A stretch of DNA of 64,000 bases from CBDIHP01 sp965279195 (GCA_965279195.1 CBDIHP010000048.1:496001-560000), one strand, 5' to 3'. Shown: positions 1 through 8,892, counted from the stretch's first letter. A program made the numbers and translations. The notes: generated by a model from the sequence alone, not told the origin.

Positions 1-178
1 GGGGCATGACCAGCGCCGCGGCGGAGACGACGAGGAGCACCCAGCCGATCACCCCGATCGCACGCGAGCGACGCAGGTCCGCGACCGTGGCGGCGTGCGA
101 GCGTTCCAGCCGTTCGAGCCGCGAGGCGATCATCGCGAGTTGGCTCTGCACCTGTTCCGGGGCTGACAGTCCCACCAT
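1..178 (-). CDS. Partial small membrane protein, function unknown
   Basis: Only the first 59 codons are inside the window; the gene runs off the left edge. The ATG at 176-178 is preceded on the minus strand by GAGGGTGG at usable spacing. Residues about 17-35 (SRLERLERSHAATVADLRR) are charged with leucine spacing suited to a short coiled coil, and residues about 38-58 are hydrophobic (GVIGWVLLVVSAAALVM), a likely transmembrane helix. Nothing identifies a function. It is transcribed divergently from the HD-domain gene at 388. Confidence 0.5.
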   Translation of the reverse strand, partial: MVGLSAPEQVQSQLAMIASRLERLERSHAATVADLRRSRAIGVIGWVLLVVSAAALVMP

Positions 179-387
179 GATCCGATCCACCCTCGATCGT
201 CGTTTCTTCCTGGCCGCGACCTGGCGAGCCGCCACGTTACCACGCCCCGGGCGCGGGGGACAACCGCAGCCGGGCTCGCCGTGTCTGGTAGGATGCGAGG
301 CCGCCGGTCGTCCGGGGAGCGTTCCCGGACCGGGGATCGGCCCTTGGAAACTCAGCAGGGACGGCCGGAACCGGCCGAGGTCGAACG

Positions 388-876
388 ATGTCGACGATCG
401 AACGGGCGGTGGAGATCGCGGCGCGGGGTCATTCCGGGCAGGTCGACAAGCAGGGGCGGCCGTACATCCTGCATCCCCTCCGCGTCATGGACGGCGTGGA
501 TTCCATCGAGGCCAAGATCGTGGCCGTGCTCCACGACGTCGTCGAGGACACGCCGACGACCTTCGAGGACCTGGCGCGGGAGGGATTCTCCCCGGCCATC
601 CTCGATGCGTTGAGGCTGGTCACGCACGACCCGGGCGAGCCTTACGCCGTGTATGTGATCCGCTGCAAGGCGAATCCGATCGCCCGCGCGGTCAAGCTCT
701 CGGACCTCATGGACAACACCCGGCCGGGCCGCGTCCTGATGCGCCCCGAGTTCCTGAACCGCGACCTCGCCCGGTCTGCCAGGTACGCGCTGTCGGCCGA
801 GTACCTGAACGATCGGCTCTCGGAGGAGTCGTATCGCCGCGCGATGGCCGCCGTCGGGGAATTGCCGGAACGGTAA
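388..876 (+). CDS. HD-domain phosphohydrolase, small (p)ppGpp-hydrolase-like protein
   Basis: The 162-residue product matches the stand-alone HD domain seen in RelA/SpoT hydrolase regions and MESH1-type enzymes. Visible motifs are H15 with the following G-Q segment, the 'YILHPLRVM' segment with H29, and the HD pair at residues 49-50 in 'VLHDVVEDT', the expected metal ligands. Residues 95-110 (KLSDLMDNTRPGR) resemble the later conserved K-x-x-D-x-x-N-T region. There is no synthetase, TGS or ACT domain, so hydrolysis of a phosphorylated nucleotide, possibly ppGpp, is the likely role; the actual substrate is inferred. The gene ends inside the stem of a strong bidirectional terminator. Confidence 0.8.
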   Translation: MSTIERAVEIAARGHSGQVDKQGRPYILHPLRVMDGVDSIEAKIVAVLHDVVEDTPTTFEDLAREGFSPAILDALRLVTHDPGEPYAVYVIRCKANPIARAVKLSDLMDNTRPGRVLMRPEFLNRDLARSARYALSAEYLNDRLSEESYRRAMAAVGELPER

Positions 877-918
877 TGGCCCCGGCCGGGGGAGATTCCG
901 CCCGGCCGGGGCCATTTT
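875..918 (+). terminator. Bidirectional intrinsic terminator
   Basis: A perfect 16-bp stem (AATGGCCCCGGCCGGG at 875-890 pairing with 901-916) encloses a 10-base loop and is followed by TTTT reading rightward; its own AA/TT ends give a short U tract in the other direction. It lies between the convergent HD-domain gene and PEP-CTERM gene and probably ends both transcripts. Confidence 0.85.
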
Positions 919-944
919 CACCGAGATTTTGAGGGATCCGACAA

Positions 945-1733
945 TCAGGCCGACCGGCGCTTGCGGCGGGCGGCGAATCCGGCGAAGCCCATCGCGGTGA
1001 GGGCCATCGCCCAGGTCGAGGGCTCGGGGACGCCGGTGACGAGGTTAGTGACCGTGGTCCCGGTCGGGGTCGTGACGGCCGCGGCGCGGATGGTGTGGTT
1101 GTCGCTCTCGAAGCCCGAGCCCGTGCCGTTGTTGCGGAAGACGATCTTGTCGAAAGTCGTGCCGGAGTTGGCGAAGAAGTTGACGAAGGCGTAGGGCTCG
1201 CCCGTGTTCTGGTTGGTGTTGGGGTTGCCGTAGTACTGCGACGCGTTCGCCTGGCCGCTGATGAATGAGATCAGGGTCGAGGTGCTGAACGAAGCCAGCA
1301 GGGAGTTGCCGGAGTAGAAGTCGAGGTTGTTCTGGGCGTCGCCGGCCGACCAGTAGAAGCCGAAGTAGGCGGCCGGGCCGGTCAGCGTCAGCGTGGCGGA
1401 GGTCTGGCCGCTCTGGGCCCCGACGGCGATGTAGCGGGTCTGGTTGGCGCCGCCGTACTGGTCGGGCGACACGATCTGGAGGCCGGCGCTGGTGTAGGTG
1501 CCGAGGGTGCTGGTGAGGCTGGTGTAGCGGCCGGTATTGACGCTATCGAAGGTCTCGACGGTCGTTCCCGAGACCTGCGTGGACTGGATCTTCGGGGCTT
1601 CGAGCGTGACGATCAGCCCGGCGCGGGCGGAGCTGGCCGGCAGGAATGCGGCGATCGCCGCCGCGAACAGGACGACCGAGTTACGGGACGGCTTGGCGAT
1701 GCAGGAAAACGTGATTCGGTTCGAAGAGAACAT
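945..1733 (-). CDS. PEP-CTERM sorting-domain surface protein
   Basis: The 262-residue protein has an N-terminal signal sequence (basic start, hydrophobic core 'VVLFAAAIAAFLPASSARA') and a classical C-terminal PEP-CTERM tail: 'VPEPSTWAMALTAMGFAGF' followed by an Arg/Lys cluster. In this family the exosortase system recognises the VPEP motif and sorts the protein to the cell surface or matrix. The body is rich in Ser, Thr, Asn, Gly and Tyr with no recognised enzyme domain, as for an adhesive or matrix protein. The start at 1733 (MFSSN) is chosen because the signal peptide begins there; an in-frame ATG at 1937 would add a non-signal arginine-rich segment. No exosortase gene is visible in the window. 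Confidence 0.85.
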   Translation of the reverse strand: MFSSNRITFSCIAKPSRNSVVLFAAAIAAFLPASSARAGLIVTLEAPKIQSTQVSGTTVETFDSVNTGRYTSLTSTLGTYTSAGLQIVSPDQYGGANQTRYIAVGAQSGQTSATLTLTGPAAYFGFYWSAGDAQNNLDFYSGNSLLASFSTSTLISFISGQANASQYYGNPNTNQNTGEPYAFVNFFANSGTTFDKIVFRNNGTGSGFESDNHTIRAAAVTTPTGTTVTNLVTGVPEPSTWAMALTAMGFAGFAARRKRRSA

Positions 1734-2169
1734 CGTCGGATTTCTTTCTTGATTTCTCAGGTACCGCGGAATCGGCGCCGGCCACCATCGGCCCCGCGCC
1801 TCCGCACCAGGACATCCCGATTGCTTCGCGCCTCGTTCGGGATGCACCATCGTTACCGTCTTTCTAGGGTCGCTGTGTCGGGGATCCAAATGACTGATGT
1901 GGGCTTTGTCGACTCTGTCATCCGACGCTGGCGCCACGGCGCCAGTTGCGACGTGTCCGCGTGGCGTTCCCGAAACGTGGGGGGGGCAATCCCGGGGGAA
2001 ATGCCTCAGTTTGAGGCCGCGTCGGGCGCGCTCGCCGGCCGATCTCGCGTCTTGCTCCCGAGGTCAGAGGACGACGAAAACGGCCCGGGCCGGGGATGTT
2101 CCCCCGGCCCGGGCCGTTTTGCGGTGGTCTCGATGTTGCGGCGGTTCAACGCGGGACCGCCGGGCGATC
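1734..2169. other. Intergenic region with a terminator
   Basis: No supported gene. It should hold the promoter of the PEP-CTERM gene, but no convincing -35/-10 pair was seen. The only clear element is the hairpin at 2077-2120. Confidence 0.5.
2077..2120 (-). terminator. Intrinsic terminator of the Gfo/Idh/MocA gene
   Basis: A perfect inverted repeat (AAAACGGCCCGGGCCGGGG at 2077-2095 pairing with 2102-2120) has a 6-base loop. Read on the minus strand it ends in TTTT and lies about 50 bases after the stop codon of the oxidoreductase at 2170-3546. Confidence 0.85.
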
Positions 2170-3546
2170 TCAATACTCGCGGTCGCGGAGGATGCCCGGC
2201 TGGGGGACGGGGTACTTGCCGGTGGTCTTGTCGACCTGCAGCGGCGCGGGGCCCTTGGCGGTGAGCTTGTCCACGTCCGGGGCGAACTCGTGCGAGCAGT
2301 TCAGCATGTCCTCGAACGTGATCACCTGGCCGGTGTGGGCGGCCATGCGGCCCATGCTCGTGACCAGCGAGGCCTCGGCTCCGCGCTTGACCTCGTTGTA
2401 CATGAGGTCCTTGCGGATGGCGTGGAGCAGGTGGTCCCACTCGAGCTGGTAGGGGTTCGGCTCGGGCTGGGGGTAGGCCCAGACGATGTCGTTTTTGACG
2501 AACTTCTGGCCCTTGTAGATGCGGGTGCGGGCCGGGGTGTGGCTGTTGGCCGAGACGACGGCCGAGCCCTTGGTGCCGTGGACGTAGGTGGCGAACTCCT
2601 GGTGGCAGCCGGGCTCATTCCGGCCTTCGAGGAAGAACTTCGTGCCGTCGTCGAACGTGTACTCAACCGAGTAGGTGTCGAAGTTCTGGTCGATGTAGTC
2701 GCCGCGGTAGTGGCGGCCGCCCGAGGCCTGGGCCTTTACCGGCCAGGCGTCCTTCATCCAGCACGCCTCGTCGATGTTGTGGATCAGGAAGTCGGAGTAG
2801 CAGCCTCCCGACGCCCAGAGGAACCCGTGGAACTTGCGGATCTGGTAGTCCAGCTCGCTGATGTCCTTGGGCTTCGGCGGGGTCAGGGCCGTGCCGACCG
2901 GGCTGGTCTGGCGGTAGGCGCGGAGCATCAGCAGGTCGCCCAGCTGGCCGTCCTTGATGCGGCTGAAGAGTTCGCCGCGTGCCTCGCAGTGGCGGCACAT
3001 CAGGCCGACGCCGACCTTGAGGTTTTTCTTCTTGGCTTCCTCGCCGAGGGCGATCATCCTCTTGGTGGTCGGGCCGTCGACCGTGACGGGCTTCTCCATG
3101 AAGACGTGCAGGCCCTTCTGGATCGCGTAGCTGAAGTGGACCCAGCGGAAGGCCGGCGGGGTGGCCATGATGACCACGTCGCCGGGCTTCAGGACGTCCA
3201 TCGCCTTCTGATAGGCGTCGAAGCCGACGAACTTGCGTTCGCCGGGGACGTCGACGAACTTGGCGTGCGGGCCGCCGTTGAGCTGGTCGTAGCTGTCGTC
3301 GAGCTTGTCCTTGAAGACGTCGGCCATCGCGACGAGCTTGACCGGGCCGCCGGTGCTCGCCAGGGCGTTATTGGCCGCGCCCGTGCCGCGTCCACCGCAG
3401 CCGACCAGGGCGATGTTGATCGTGTTGCTCTCGGCCGCGTGGACCGACGGGATCGACACGCCGGCCAGGGCCGAGACGGCGGCGACCTGCCCGGTGGTGG
3501 TCAGGAAGCCCCGTCGGGACGTGCTGTTCTGGGTCGACTCGGTCAT
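2170..3546 (-). CDS. Gfo/Idh/MocA-family NAD(P)-dependent oxidoreductase, Tat-exported
   Basis: The 458-residue protein begins with a twin-arginine signal (S-R-R-G-F-L at residues 10-15, hydrophobic stretch to A38), so a folded, cofactor-loaded enzyme is expected outside the cytoplasmic membrane. The Rossmann motif 'ALVGCGGRGTG' lies at residues 46-56 and the family 'EKP' signature in 'HVFMEKPVT', with the catalytic-type lysine. Families with this Tat plus Gfo/Idh layout are greatly expanded in planctomycetes and act on sugars, inositols or amino sugars; the substrate here cannot be told. The start at 3546 is supported by GAGGTG six bases upstream; a longer reading frame to 3774 lacks this and would bury the Tat signal. 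A terminator follows at 2077-2120. Confidence 0.9.
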   Translation of the reverse strand: MTESTQNSTSRRGFLTTTGQVAAVSALAGVSIPSVHAAESNTINIALVGCGGRGTGAANNALASTGGPVKLVAMADVFKDKLDDSYDQLNGGPHAKFVDVPGERKFVGFDAYQKAMDVLKPGDVVIMATPPAFRWVHFSYAIQKGLHVFMEKPVTVDGPTTKRMIALGEEAKKKNLKVGVGLMCRHCEARGELFSRIKDGQLGDLLMLRAYRQTSPVGTALTPPKPKDISELDYQIRKFHGFLWASGGCYSDFLIHNIDEACWMKDAWPVKAQASGGRHYRGDYIDQNFDTYSVEYTFDDGTKFFLEGRNEPGCHQEFATYVHGTKGSAVVSANSHTPARTRIYKGQKFVKNDIVWAYPQPEPNPYQLEWDHLLHAIRKDLMYNEVKRGAEASLVTSMGRMAAHTGQVITFEDMLNCSHEFAPDVDKLTAKGPAPLQVDKTTGKYPVPQPGILRDREY

Positions 3547-3830
3547 GTCGTTCACCTCGGTGCGGATCGATCGGGCGGGTGGGCAAGGCAGGCCCCCGGG
3601 GCGGGGCCGGGCACGACGCAAGGCGGGGATGCACACGAACGTCGCCGACGGGCCAGGCGCGCCGGGCGGGTCGAGAGGGATCTGATCCGAGTTCAACGGT
3701 CGCGTAACATTTTCTAGCTTAACCGATGGCCCGAGGGACGCAAGCCGATTGGCGCGAACCTGGGGGGAATGCAACGTGTCGGGCGGGCATCCCGGGGATG
3801 ACGGCCGGACCTTGTTAACAGGAGCGACGA

Positions 3831-4313
3831 ATGTCGGAATTCGGCGGACTTATCGAGGCATACGAGCGGGGCATCCGCGAGGTTCGCGACGGCGTGGCCG
3901 GATTGGGCGAGGCGGCCCTCAAGGCCAGGGCGGAGCCCGGCAAGTGGAGTATCCTGGAGATCGTCTGCCACCTGGTCGACAGCGAGCAAGCCTGGTGCCA
4001 CCGGCTCAAGCGGACCATCGCCGAGATCAACCCGCTGATCATCGGCTACGACGAGACCGGCTTCACCGCGAGCCTCGATTACCAGGCGCGAGACGTCGAG
4101 GCCGAACTCGACCTGTTCGATGCGACCCGTCGTCAGATGGCGAAGATCCTCCGTAATCTGCCGGCCGAGGCGTGGTCGCGGGTCTGCATCCACAGCGAGC
4201 GTGGGAAAATGTCTCTGAAGGAGATGGTCGAGATCGAGACCGAGCACATCACCCATCACCTGCGGTTCGTGGGGGCGAAGCGGAAGGCGATCGAACAGAA
4301 GATGAACGGTTGA
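3831..4313 (+). CDS. DinB-family four-helix-bundle protein
   Basis: The 160-residue product has the length and pattern of DinB/YfiT-like metal-binding bundles: 'KWSILEIVCHLVDSE' with H47 near the start of helix 2, and 'ETEHITHHLRF' with H139 and H142 in the last helix, giving the usual three-His metal site. Members include bacillithiol- and mycothiol-dependent transferases and many unknowns, so the reaction cannot be assigned. The start is set by GGAG six bases upstream. The gene stands alone between genes on the other strand. Confidence 0.8.
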   Translation: MSEFGGLIEAYERGIREVRDGVAGLGEAALKARAEPGKWSILEIVCHLVDSEQAWCHRLKRTIAEINPLIIGYDETGFTASLDYQARDVEAELDLFDATRRQMAKILRNLPAEAWSRVCIHSERGKMSLKEMVEIETEHITHHLRFVGAKRKAIEQKMNG

Positions 4314-4339
4314 TCCGATTCCTGTCGGGTGCGGTGGCC

Positions 4340-4453
4340 GCGTGCTCGCGGCCTCCGCACCGGGGCCGGCTTCACCGGTGGTCCTCGGTGGCGATCGCAT
4401 CCGTCGGTGCGGAGCCTCGCGTCCCGCCGGTCCGCGACGCGCCACACCCTACG
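4340..4453 (-). repeat. Intergenic dispersed repeat, copy C (TAGGGTG family)
   Basis: Read on the minus strand, this copy starts TAGGGTG two bases after the stop codon of the acidic protein. It shares the blocks GCGGACC, GGGACGCG and CTCCGCACCGACGG with copies near 21963 and 48844. Within the copy CTCCGCACCG (4353-4362) and CGGTGCGGAG (4405-4414) form an inverted repeat, so it can fold into a long hairpin. It looks like a REP- or MITE-like mobile or structural repeat. Alignment was by eye. Confidence 0.55.
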
Positions 4454-7192
4454 TTATCGCGACCGGCGGCGGTGCTTCACGCGGGGCGGGGGCTCGGTGG
4501 CCCGGAGGATCGGGCGATTGCTCGGGCGTCGGGCGGAGCGGCCGGCCCGGTCGAATGACGGGCGAGCGTCCTGGGCTCCGTCGACCCGGAACATCGAGCC
4601 GCCGCGTCCCCACCGGCGAGACGCGGGTCGGGCCTTGCCCGGCGTGATGTAATAGGTGACATCTTCCTCTTCGACGGCCTCGTCCCTGGACTCCTCGCCA
4701 TCGGATTCATCCCCTTCGGGTTCGCCGTCTTCGGATGCGTCTTCCTCGACCTCTTCCGGGTCGTCGAAGTCGTCCTCCGTCTCCTCGACGTCCTCGGTCA
4801 GCGTGCCCTCGACCTCGTCCGGTTCGGCATCGCTGAGTTCCGCCTCGGGCTCCTCGTCCGCCTCGGGCTCCTCGTCCGCTTCCCCGTCGGCCTCGTCCGG
4901 AGATTGGTCGGAGACGAGCGTCCCCTCCATCAGCGACTCGCCCGGCTCGGGCGAGTGGGCTTCGAGGAGGTTCCCGGGCAGCTCATCCCACGACTTGCCG
5001 CCGAGTTCCGCCAGTGCATCGGCCAGTACGGGCTCGGGGGCCTCGTTCAGCGGCGATAACTCGGGCTCGGCGAACCCGAGGGCCTCGGGCGTGATCGTGT
5101 ACGAATACCCCGGCGCGGGCGTGAATGCCGCCTCGGCTTCTGAGGTTTCGTCTTCGTCCGTGTCCTCGCCCTGACGATCCGCCTTGGCTTCCTCCTCCTC
5201 GGAAACCTCGTCGCTTTCGGCCGCGACCGTGTCCGCCGCCGCCTCGACCTCCCCCTCGGCGACGGCGTCGTCTCCCTGCTCGTCCTCTTCGCCCGGATCC
5301 TCCTCGCCTGATTCGTCCTCGGTCAGTTCCTCGACTTCGCCCTGCTCCTCATCGCTCTCATCAACGCGTGCTTCGTCGGTCAAGTCGGCATCGGTTTCGT
5401 CTTCCGATCCGTCCTCCTCGTCCGACCCTTCCTCCGAATCCGGGTCGTCCACGTCGAGTTCTTCGGACTCCTCTGCCTCTCCGTCGGTCACTTCGGAGAC
5501 CTCGGATTCCTCCTCGACCTCCTCGGTTCCCGAGGTAGCGTCTTCGTCGTCGGCGTCAGCTTCGTCGGCGTCTTCGTCGTCGGCGTCTTCGTCGTCGGCG
5601 TCAGCTTCGTCGGCGTCAGCTTCGTCGGCGTCAGCTTCCTCTAGCTCGTCGTCGGTCTCGCCCTGGTCGGCGTCTTCCTCTGCCGACTCGCTCTCGTCGT
5701 CGTCCTCTTCGGACTCGGCCTCGTCCCAATTCGCCTGGTCCTCGGCGTCGGCTTTATTCCGTTCCGTGGAGACTCCGAACTGCGGATCTTCGTAAGCCTC
5801 CTCGACCTCGTCCGTGTTGGATTCGTCGTCCGCTTCATCCATCCCGACCTCGTCGAGGTCGGCATCGATTTCCCTGGCGGTCTCGTCCGCTTCCTCTTCA
5901 TCCGGAGCATCGCCCGCCTCGGCCTCGGGGGCGGGGGTCTCGACGGACTCATCCGCGAGCCCGGCCTCAACCCTCGCCTCGACGGACGGCCCGGCCTCCT
6001 CGTCAGAGTGGGGAGAATCGGCCTCGGGGACGTGAACCGGCTCAATTTCGGGAACGTGCGAAGTCTCGGCGGGAGTGGTCCAGGCGGACGCTTCCGGATG
6101 GGCGTCGGCCTGCTCCCACTCGGCGTCATCCTGCTCCGAGTTCGCACTCCAATCGCCCGGATCCGTCGGCGGTTGCGTCCAGGGGTCGGCGGGGGCATGC
6201 GGTGGGAGATCGGGGGCGTTCGTGGCCCACGAGTTCGACGCCGCGCCGGGAACTTCGGGCGAGGACAACGGCGACAGGCCGATGGTTTCGAAGGACGACG
6301 CACCGAGCGACGAGACGCCGAGGGCCGGATCGACGTGCGATCCGGCCGAGAACGCGTCGGCAAGGTGGGATTCCACGTCCGCCGCGTGTTCGGGCACGGC
6401 GGAGCGGGAGGCGTCGGACGGGTCATGCGGGCCCGCGCCCGTGGCGGAGGCGACGGCCCCCTCGACCCGCACGAACTTGCCGGGGGCGACCTGGACCCAG
6501 CACGCCTCGGTCGCCTGGGCCAGCGGCTTCATCCCCAGGGCCTTGCCCCGGCCGCGACGCCCCCGGCCCGTCGAAGGCTCGGCGCCTGGCTCCCCTTCGG
6601 TCCCTTCGCCCTCGACCGCCGCCCGCCTCCGGCGCTTCCGGCCGCTGGTGGGCGGGGCCATCGCCTCGACGGACTCTTCGACCAGTCCCTCGGGCTCGGT
6701 CTCAGCCTCTGCGCCCTCGTCCGGCATCTCCTCGGACGAGTCCGAACCCGTCTCGGCCCGGGACACACGCGCCCGCCATCCCCGGAATCGGGACGGCTTC
6801 GGGGGGGGCGGCCCGTCGGGCGAATCCCCGTCGCCATCCGATGGCCCGTCCCCGTCCAGCTCGCCTGACGGCTTCGCCGGCGCGAACAGGATCAGGCCGA
6901 CCACGACGAGGTAGGGGGGCACCAGCCAGATCGAGACCCCGGCGACCACGACGCTCGTCGCAACCACGAGCGCGGCTAGAAACCAGGGCAGCAGACGCTT
7001 TGCCCAGGTCACCCAATCGATCGCCACGCGCGGTTCGGCATCCTCCTCCGGCCCGGGATTGAGGGGCGTGAGGAGATCCCCGACCGCCCCGAACTCCGGA
7101 CCCCGATCGGGCCCCGGGCTCGTGCCGGCGGATTCTGGGGTCGGTCCCGCCCCATCCGTGGGTAAGGGGAAGCCGTGGTCGTCTGTCGCCAA
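4454..7192 (-). CDS. Membrane protein with very long acidic low-complexity domain, function unknown
   Basis: The 912-residue protein has a hydrophobic pair of segments at about residues 63-105 (LLPWFLAALVVATSVVVAGV and WLVPPYLVVVGLILFA), probably two transmembrane helices. Then follows a Pro/Ser/Arg-rich linker (about 106-330) and a region of several hundred residues dominated by Glu and Asp, including EADAD/DEDAD repeats encoded by repeated GACGCCGAC-type codons. The last ~70 residues turn strongly basic (RRWGRGG, ending KHRRRSR). The only initiator in the open frame before a stop is the TTG at 7192, with GGAG upstream. No homologous family is recognised. The acidic tail may bind cations or basic partners. 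It stands alone, transcribed leftward, and is followed by a dispersed repeat. Confidence 0.65.
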   Translation of the reverse strand: MATDDHGFPLPTDGAGPTPESAGTSPGPDRGPEFGAVGDLLTPLNPGPEEDAEPRVAIDWVTWAKRLLPWFLAALVVATSVVVAGVSIWLVPPYLVVVGLILFAPAKPSGELDGDGPSDGDGDSPDGPPPPKPSRFRGWRARVSRAETGSDSSEEMPDEGAEAETEPEGLVEESVEAMAPPTSGRKRRRRAAVEGEGTEGEPGAEPSTGRGRRGRGKALGMKPLAQATEACWVQVAPGKFVRVEGAVASATGAGPHDPSDASRSAVPEHAADVESHLADAFSAGSHVDPALGVSSLGASSFETIGLSPLSSPEVPGAASNSWATNAPDLPPHAPADPWTQPPTDPGDWSANSEQDDAEWEQADAHPEASAWTTPAETSHVPEIEPVHVPEADSPHSDEEAGPSVEARVEAGLADESVETPAPEAEAGDAPDEEEADETAREIDADLDEVGMDEADDESNTDEVEEAYEDPQFGVSTERNKADAEDQANWDEAESEEDDDESESAEEDADQGETDDELEEADADEADADEADADDEDADDEDADEADADDEDATSGTEEVEEESEVSEVTDGEAEESEELDVDDPDSEEGSDEEDGSEDETDADLTDEARVDESDEEQGEVEELTEDESGEEDPGEEDEQGDDAVAEGEVEAAADTVAAESDEVSEEEEAKADRQGEDTDEDETSEAEAAFTPAPGYSYTITPEALGFAEPELSPLNEAPEPVLADALAELGGKSWDELPGNLLEAHSPEPGESLMEGTLVSDQSPDEADGEADEEPEADEEPEAELSDAEPDEVEGTLTEDVEETEDDFDDPEEVEEDASEDGEPEGDESDGEESRDEAVEEEDVTYYITPGKARPASRRWGRGGSMFRVDGAQDARPSFDRAGRSARRPSNRPILRATEPPPRVKHRRRSR

Positions 7193-7754
7193 AGGCCCGC
7201 TCCGCTCCGATCCTTCGAAGCCCGAGACTCGTCGCGCATCCTAGCGTCAGTCCCCCTCCCTATCAATCGGAGTCGCGAACCGCTGCGGAGGAGTATTTCC
7301 CAAGTACAAGAGCCCAAAAGGGTTGCGGGGAGCCTCCCTCGCGTGGCTGCGGCCACGTCCACGAGTACCGATTGATCCGCCCGCGAGACCCCAGACTGCC
7401 TCGAATCCGTTCCAACATGACCCAAAAGGAACAAGACGGATAATTTGGGTAAAATGGGGCAAATGGCGCGAATTCTGCTTGTCAATACAGCGTCAAATGG
7501 CAGGACCACACTCGTGCCGGCTGCTCACACGCTCTTTGACAACTCGGTGCACATTGGCGCGTCTGGGCAATGTTGATGCTTAAGATCTGGTGAATTCAAG
7601 GGTTGAAGCGAATTGGCTTCGTTTCGTCAGGAGAGAATTCGGCCTTCGGAGTGCGTCAGCCCGACTGCAGCTTTGGTTTCCCGATCTCAATAGGCGAGCA
7701 AATCCCCTCGAAGCCGTCCGAAAGCGGCAGCCGCACCGCCGCACCCCAGAGGGG
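7193..7754. other. Long intergenic region
   Basis: No supported gene in about 560 bases. Positions 7400-7580 are visibly richer in A/T than the surroundings and should include the promoter of the acidic protein gene, but no convincing -35/-10 pair pointing left was found. A TTGACA at 7536-7541 on the plus strand has no good -10 partner. Confidence 0.4.
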
Positions 7755-7994
7755 TCATCGGCCGGACAGGGAGGCCCGGAATCGGGAGGCCAGGCCGAGG
7801 CCGGCGAGGAGGACGAACTCGGTCGAGAGCACCGGGATCAGCCAGCCCGACCGGGGGAATGCGACGACGGCAGGCCCCCCCGACGCGAGGAGGATCAGGA
7901 CGGGGGCGGCGAGGATCATCCCGAGCCACGTCCGGCTCGGGCGGAGCGGCAGGGGAGACGACTTGGGATGCGGGATCGAGTCGATGTCCATCAC
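7755..7994 (-). CDS. Small two-helix membrane protein, function unknown
   Basis: The 79-residue product has two hydrophobic segments, about residues 23-45 (TWLGMILAAPVLILLASGG) and 51-68 (WLIPVLSTEFVLLAGLGLA), after a polar N-terminus. A GTG at 7994 has GGGAGGA eight bases upstream; the ATG at 7991 is an alternative start. Codon use fits the region and the strong ribosome site makes it a credible gene, but no family is recognised. It could be a small membrane accessory protein. Confidence 0.5.
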   Translation of the reverse strand: MMDIDSIPHPKSSPLPLRPSRTWLGMILAAPVLILLASGGPAVVAFPRSGWLIPVLSTEFVLLAGLGLASRFRASLSGR

Positions 7995-8179
7995 GGGGGG
8001 ATCCTCCCTTCAGGCCAAGGAGCGCGACGGAGTTCGGGACGCTGGGCCGACGCGACATGGGGTCGGTTATCCAGACGGAAACATCACAGAGATTGTCTTA
8101 ACCGAGGAATCTACCTCGGAAAAGCACGCAACCCCCTGGCGCTGTGAAATGTCCCCGCACATGCGCCACGTCGGAGTGT

Positions 8180-8584
8180 TCAGGATGTTTCCGCATCGCC
8201 ACGCGTGAGGTCGTCCGGGGCGGCATCGCCCTCGTTGCTTGCCAGTCGCCGGAGGAAGCGGCCTCGCTTTCGCGGGAGCCGCTTGCGTCCGAATTCGGGG
8301 AGACGGGGCTCGAACTGGGGCCAGGTCAGGACGGTCAGACAGGCCTGATCCTGGACGATGGCCACCATCGGCCGGCGATCCACTAGCGCGAGCAGTGCGA
8401 CGGCGTCGTTCTCGGGGTTCCTGCCCAGGCGCCGGGTCCGGCCGAGGATTTGCCGGAGCCGGGCCTCGGTCCCGGGGGAGCCGGCATCCTCGCCGGGCGG
8501 GCTGAACCGCTCGGCGAAGCGTTCGAGGGCGTGCCTGGTGAGGCGGAGCCCGCTGGCGTCGCGCTGGCCGGGGGGCGGCGACAT
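8180..8584 (-). CDS. Conserved-looking hypothetical protein, 134 aa
   Basis: Residues 16-30 (LTRHALERFAERFSP) resemble the 'H-A-x-E-R-x-x-E-R' opening of DUF4258/RelE-like small folds, and a later strand-like segment (MVAIVQDQACLTVLTW) fits the same alpha/beta pattern, but the similarity is weak and no toxin function should be claimed. The C-terminus is Arg-rich. The start at 8584 has GGAGG ten bases upstream. It lies 20 bases downstream of the DUF2007 gene in the same direction, so the two are likely co-transcribed. Confidence 0.6.
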   Translation of the reverse strand: MSPPPGQRDASGLRLTRHALERFAERFSPPGEDAGSPGTEARLRQILGRTRRLGRNPENDAVALLALVDRRPMVAIVQDQACLTVLTWPQFEPRLPEFGRKRLPRKRGRFLRRLASNEGDAAPDDLTRGDAETS

Positions 8585-8604
8585 TGGCGGAAACCCCTCC
8601 GCGA

Positions 8605-8826
8605 TCAGGACTTGTGCTTGTGTTCGTGCGATGCGATGAGGCTCCTGGCCCGTTCGGCGTCGCCGGCGTGGGTGAGGATCACCACCTCGAAGATCCCGGA
8701 GAAGCCCCCCTGGTTCTTGGAGTTGATCTCGCAGGCGATCCCCTCGTCGCGCAAGGCGTTGCGGATGATCTCCGCCTCGGCCTCGTGGTTCACGGTGTAA
8801 ACCGGGACAAGTTCTCTCGCGTCCAT
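8605..8826 (-). CDS. DUF2007 domain protein (putative signal-transducing subunit)
   Basis: This 73-residue protein matches the DUF2007 pattern: an N-terminal strand 'LVPVYTVNHEAEAEIIRNAL' that leads into a helix, then 'GIACEI' and the C-terminal 'VVILTHAGDAERARSLI'. The fold is ferredoxin-like and resembles PII-type signal proteins; targets are unknown. AGGGG lies ten bases upstream of the ATG. It is the first gene of a likely two-gene unit with the 134-residue protein downstream. Confidence 0.8.
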   Translation of the reverse strand: MDARELVPVYTVNHEAEAEIIRNALRDEGIACEINSKNQGGFSGIFEVVILTHAGDAERARSLIASHEHKHKS

Positions 8827-8851
8827 GGTACGTCGACCCCTGGCTGGAAAC

Positions 8852-8892
8852 TGGGGCGGGCGTGTGACCCTTCGGGCCGCGTCGACGCCCCG
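8852..8892. repeat. Hairpin-like intergenic element, similar to 52994-53031
   Basis: TGGGGCGGGCG at the left and CGCCCCG at the right can pair around a CCTTTCGGG-like loop (here CCCTTCGGG). The layout resembles the better hairpin at 52994-53031. It lies upstream of the DUF2007 gene. Confidence 0.35.

Noticed and set aside
1897..3717. A 606-codon open frame on the plus strand
   Set aside because: It is antisense to the Gfo/Idh/MocA gene and shows only shadow composition.
4656..5795. Serine-rich repeat proteins on the plus strand
   Set aside because: They are the complement of the Glu/Asp codon repeats of the acidic protein gene (GAC/GAG reads TCG/CTC), not genes.
8051..8075. DnaA-box-like TTATCCAGA and possible origin
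   Set aside because: A single mismatched box without a cluster or A/T-rich unwinding element nearby.
8180..8584. Toxin-antitoxin pair with the DUF2007 gene
   Set aside because: The RelE/DUF4258-like similarity is limited to one helix, and DUF2007 is not an antitoxin family; left as hypothetical.
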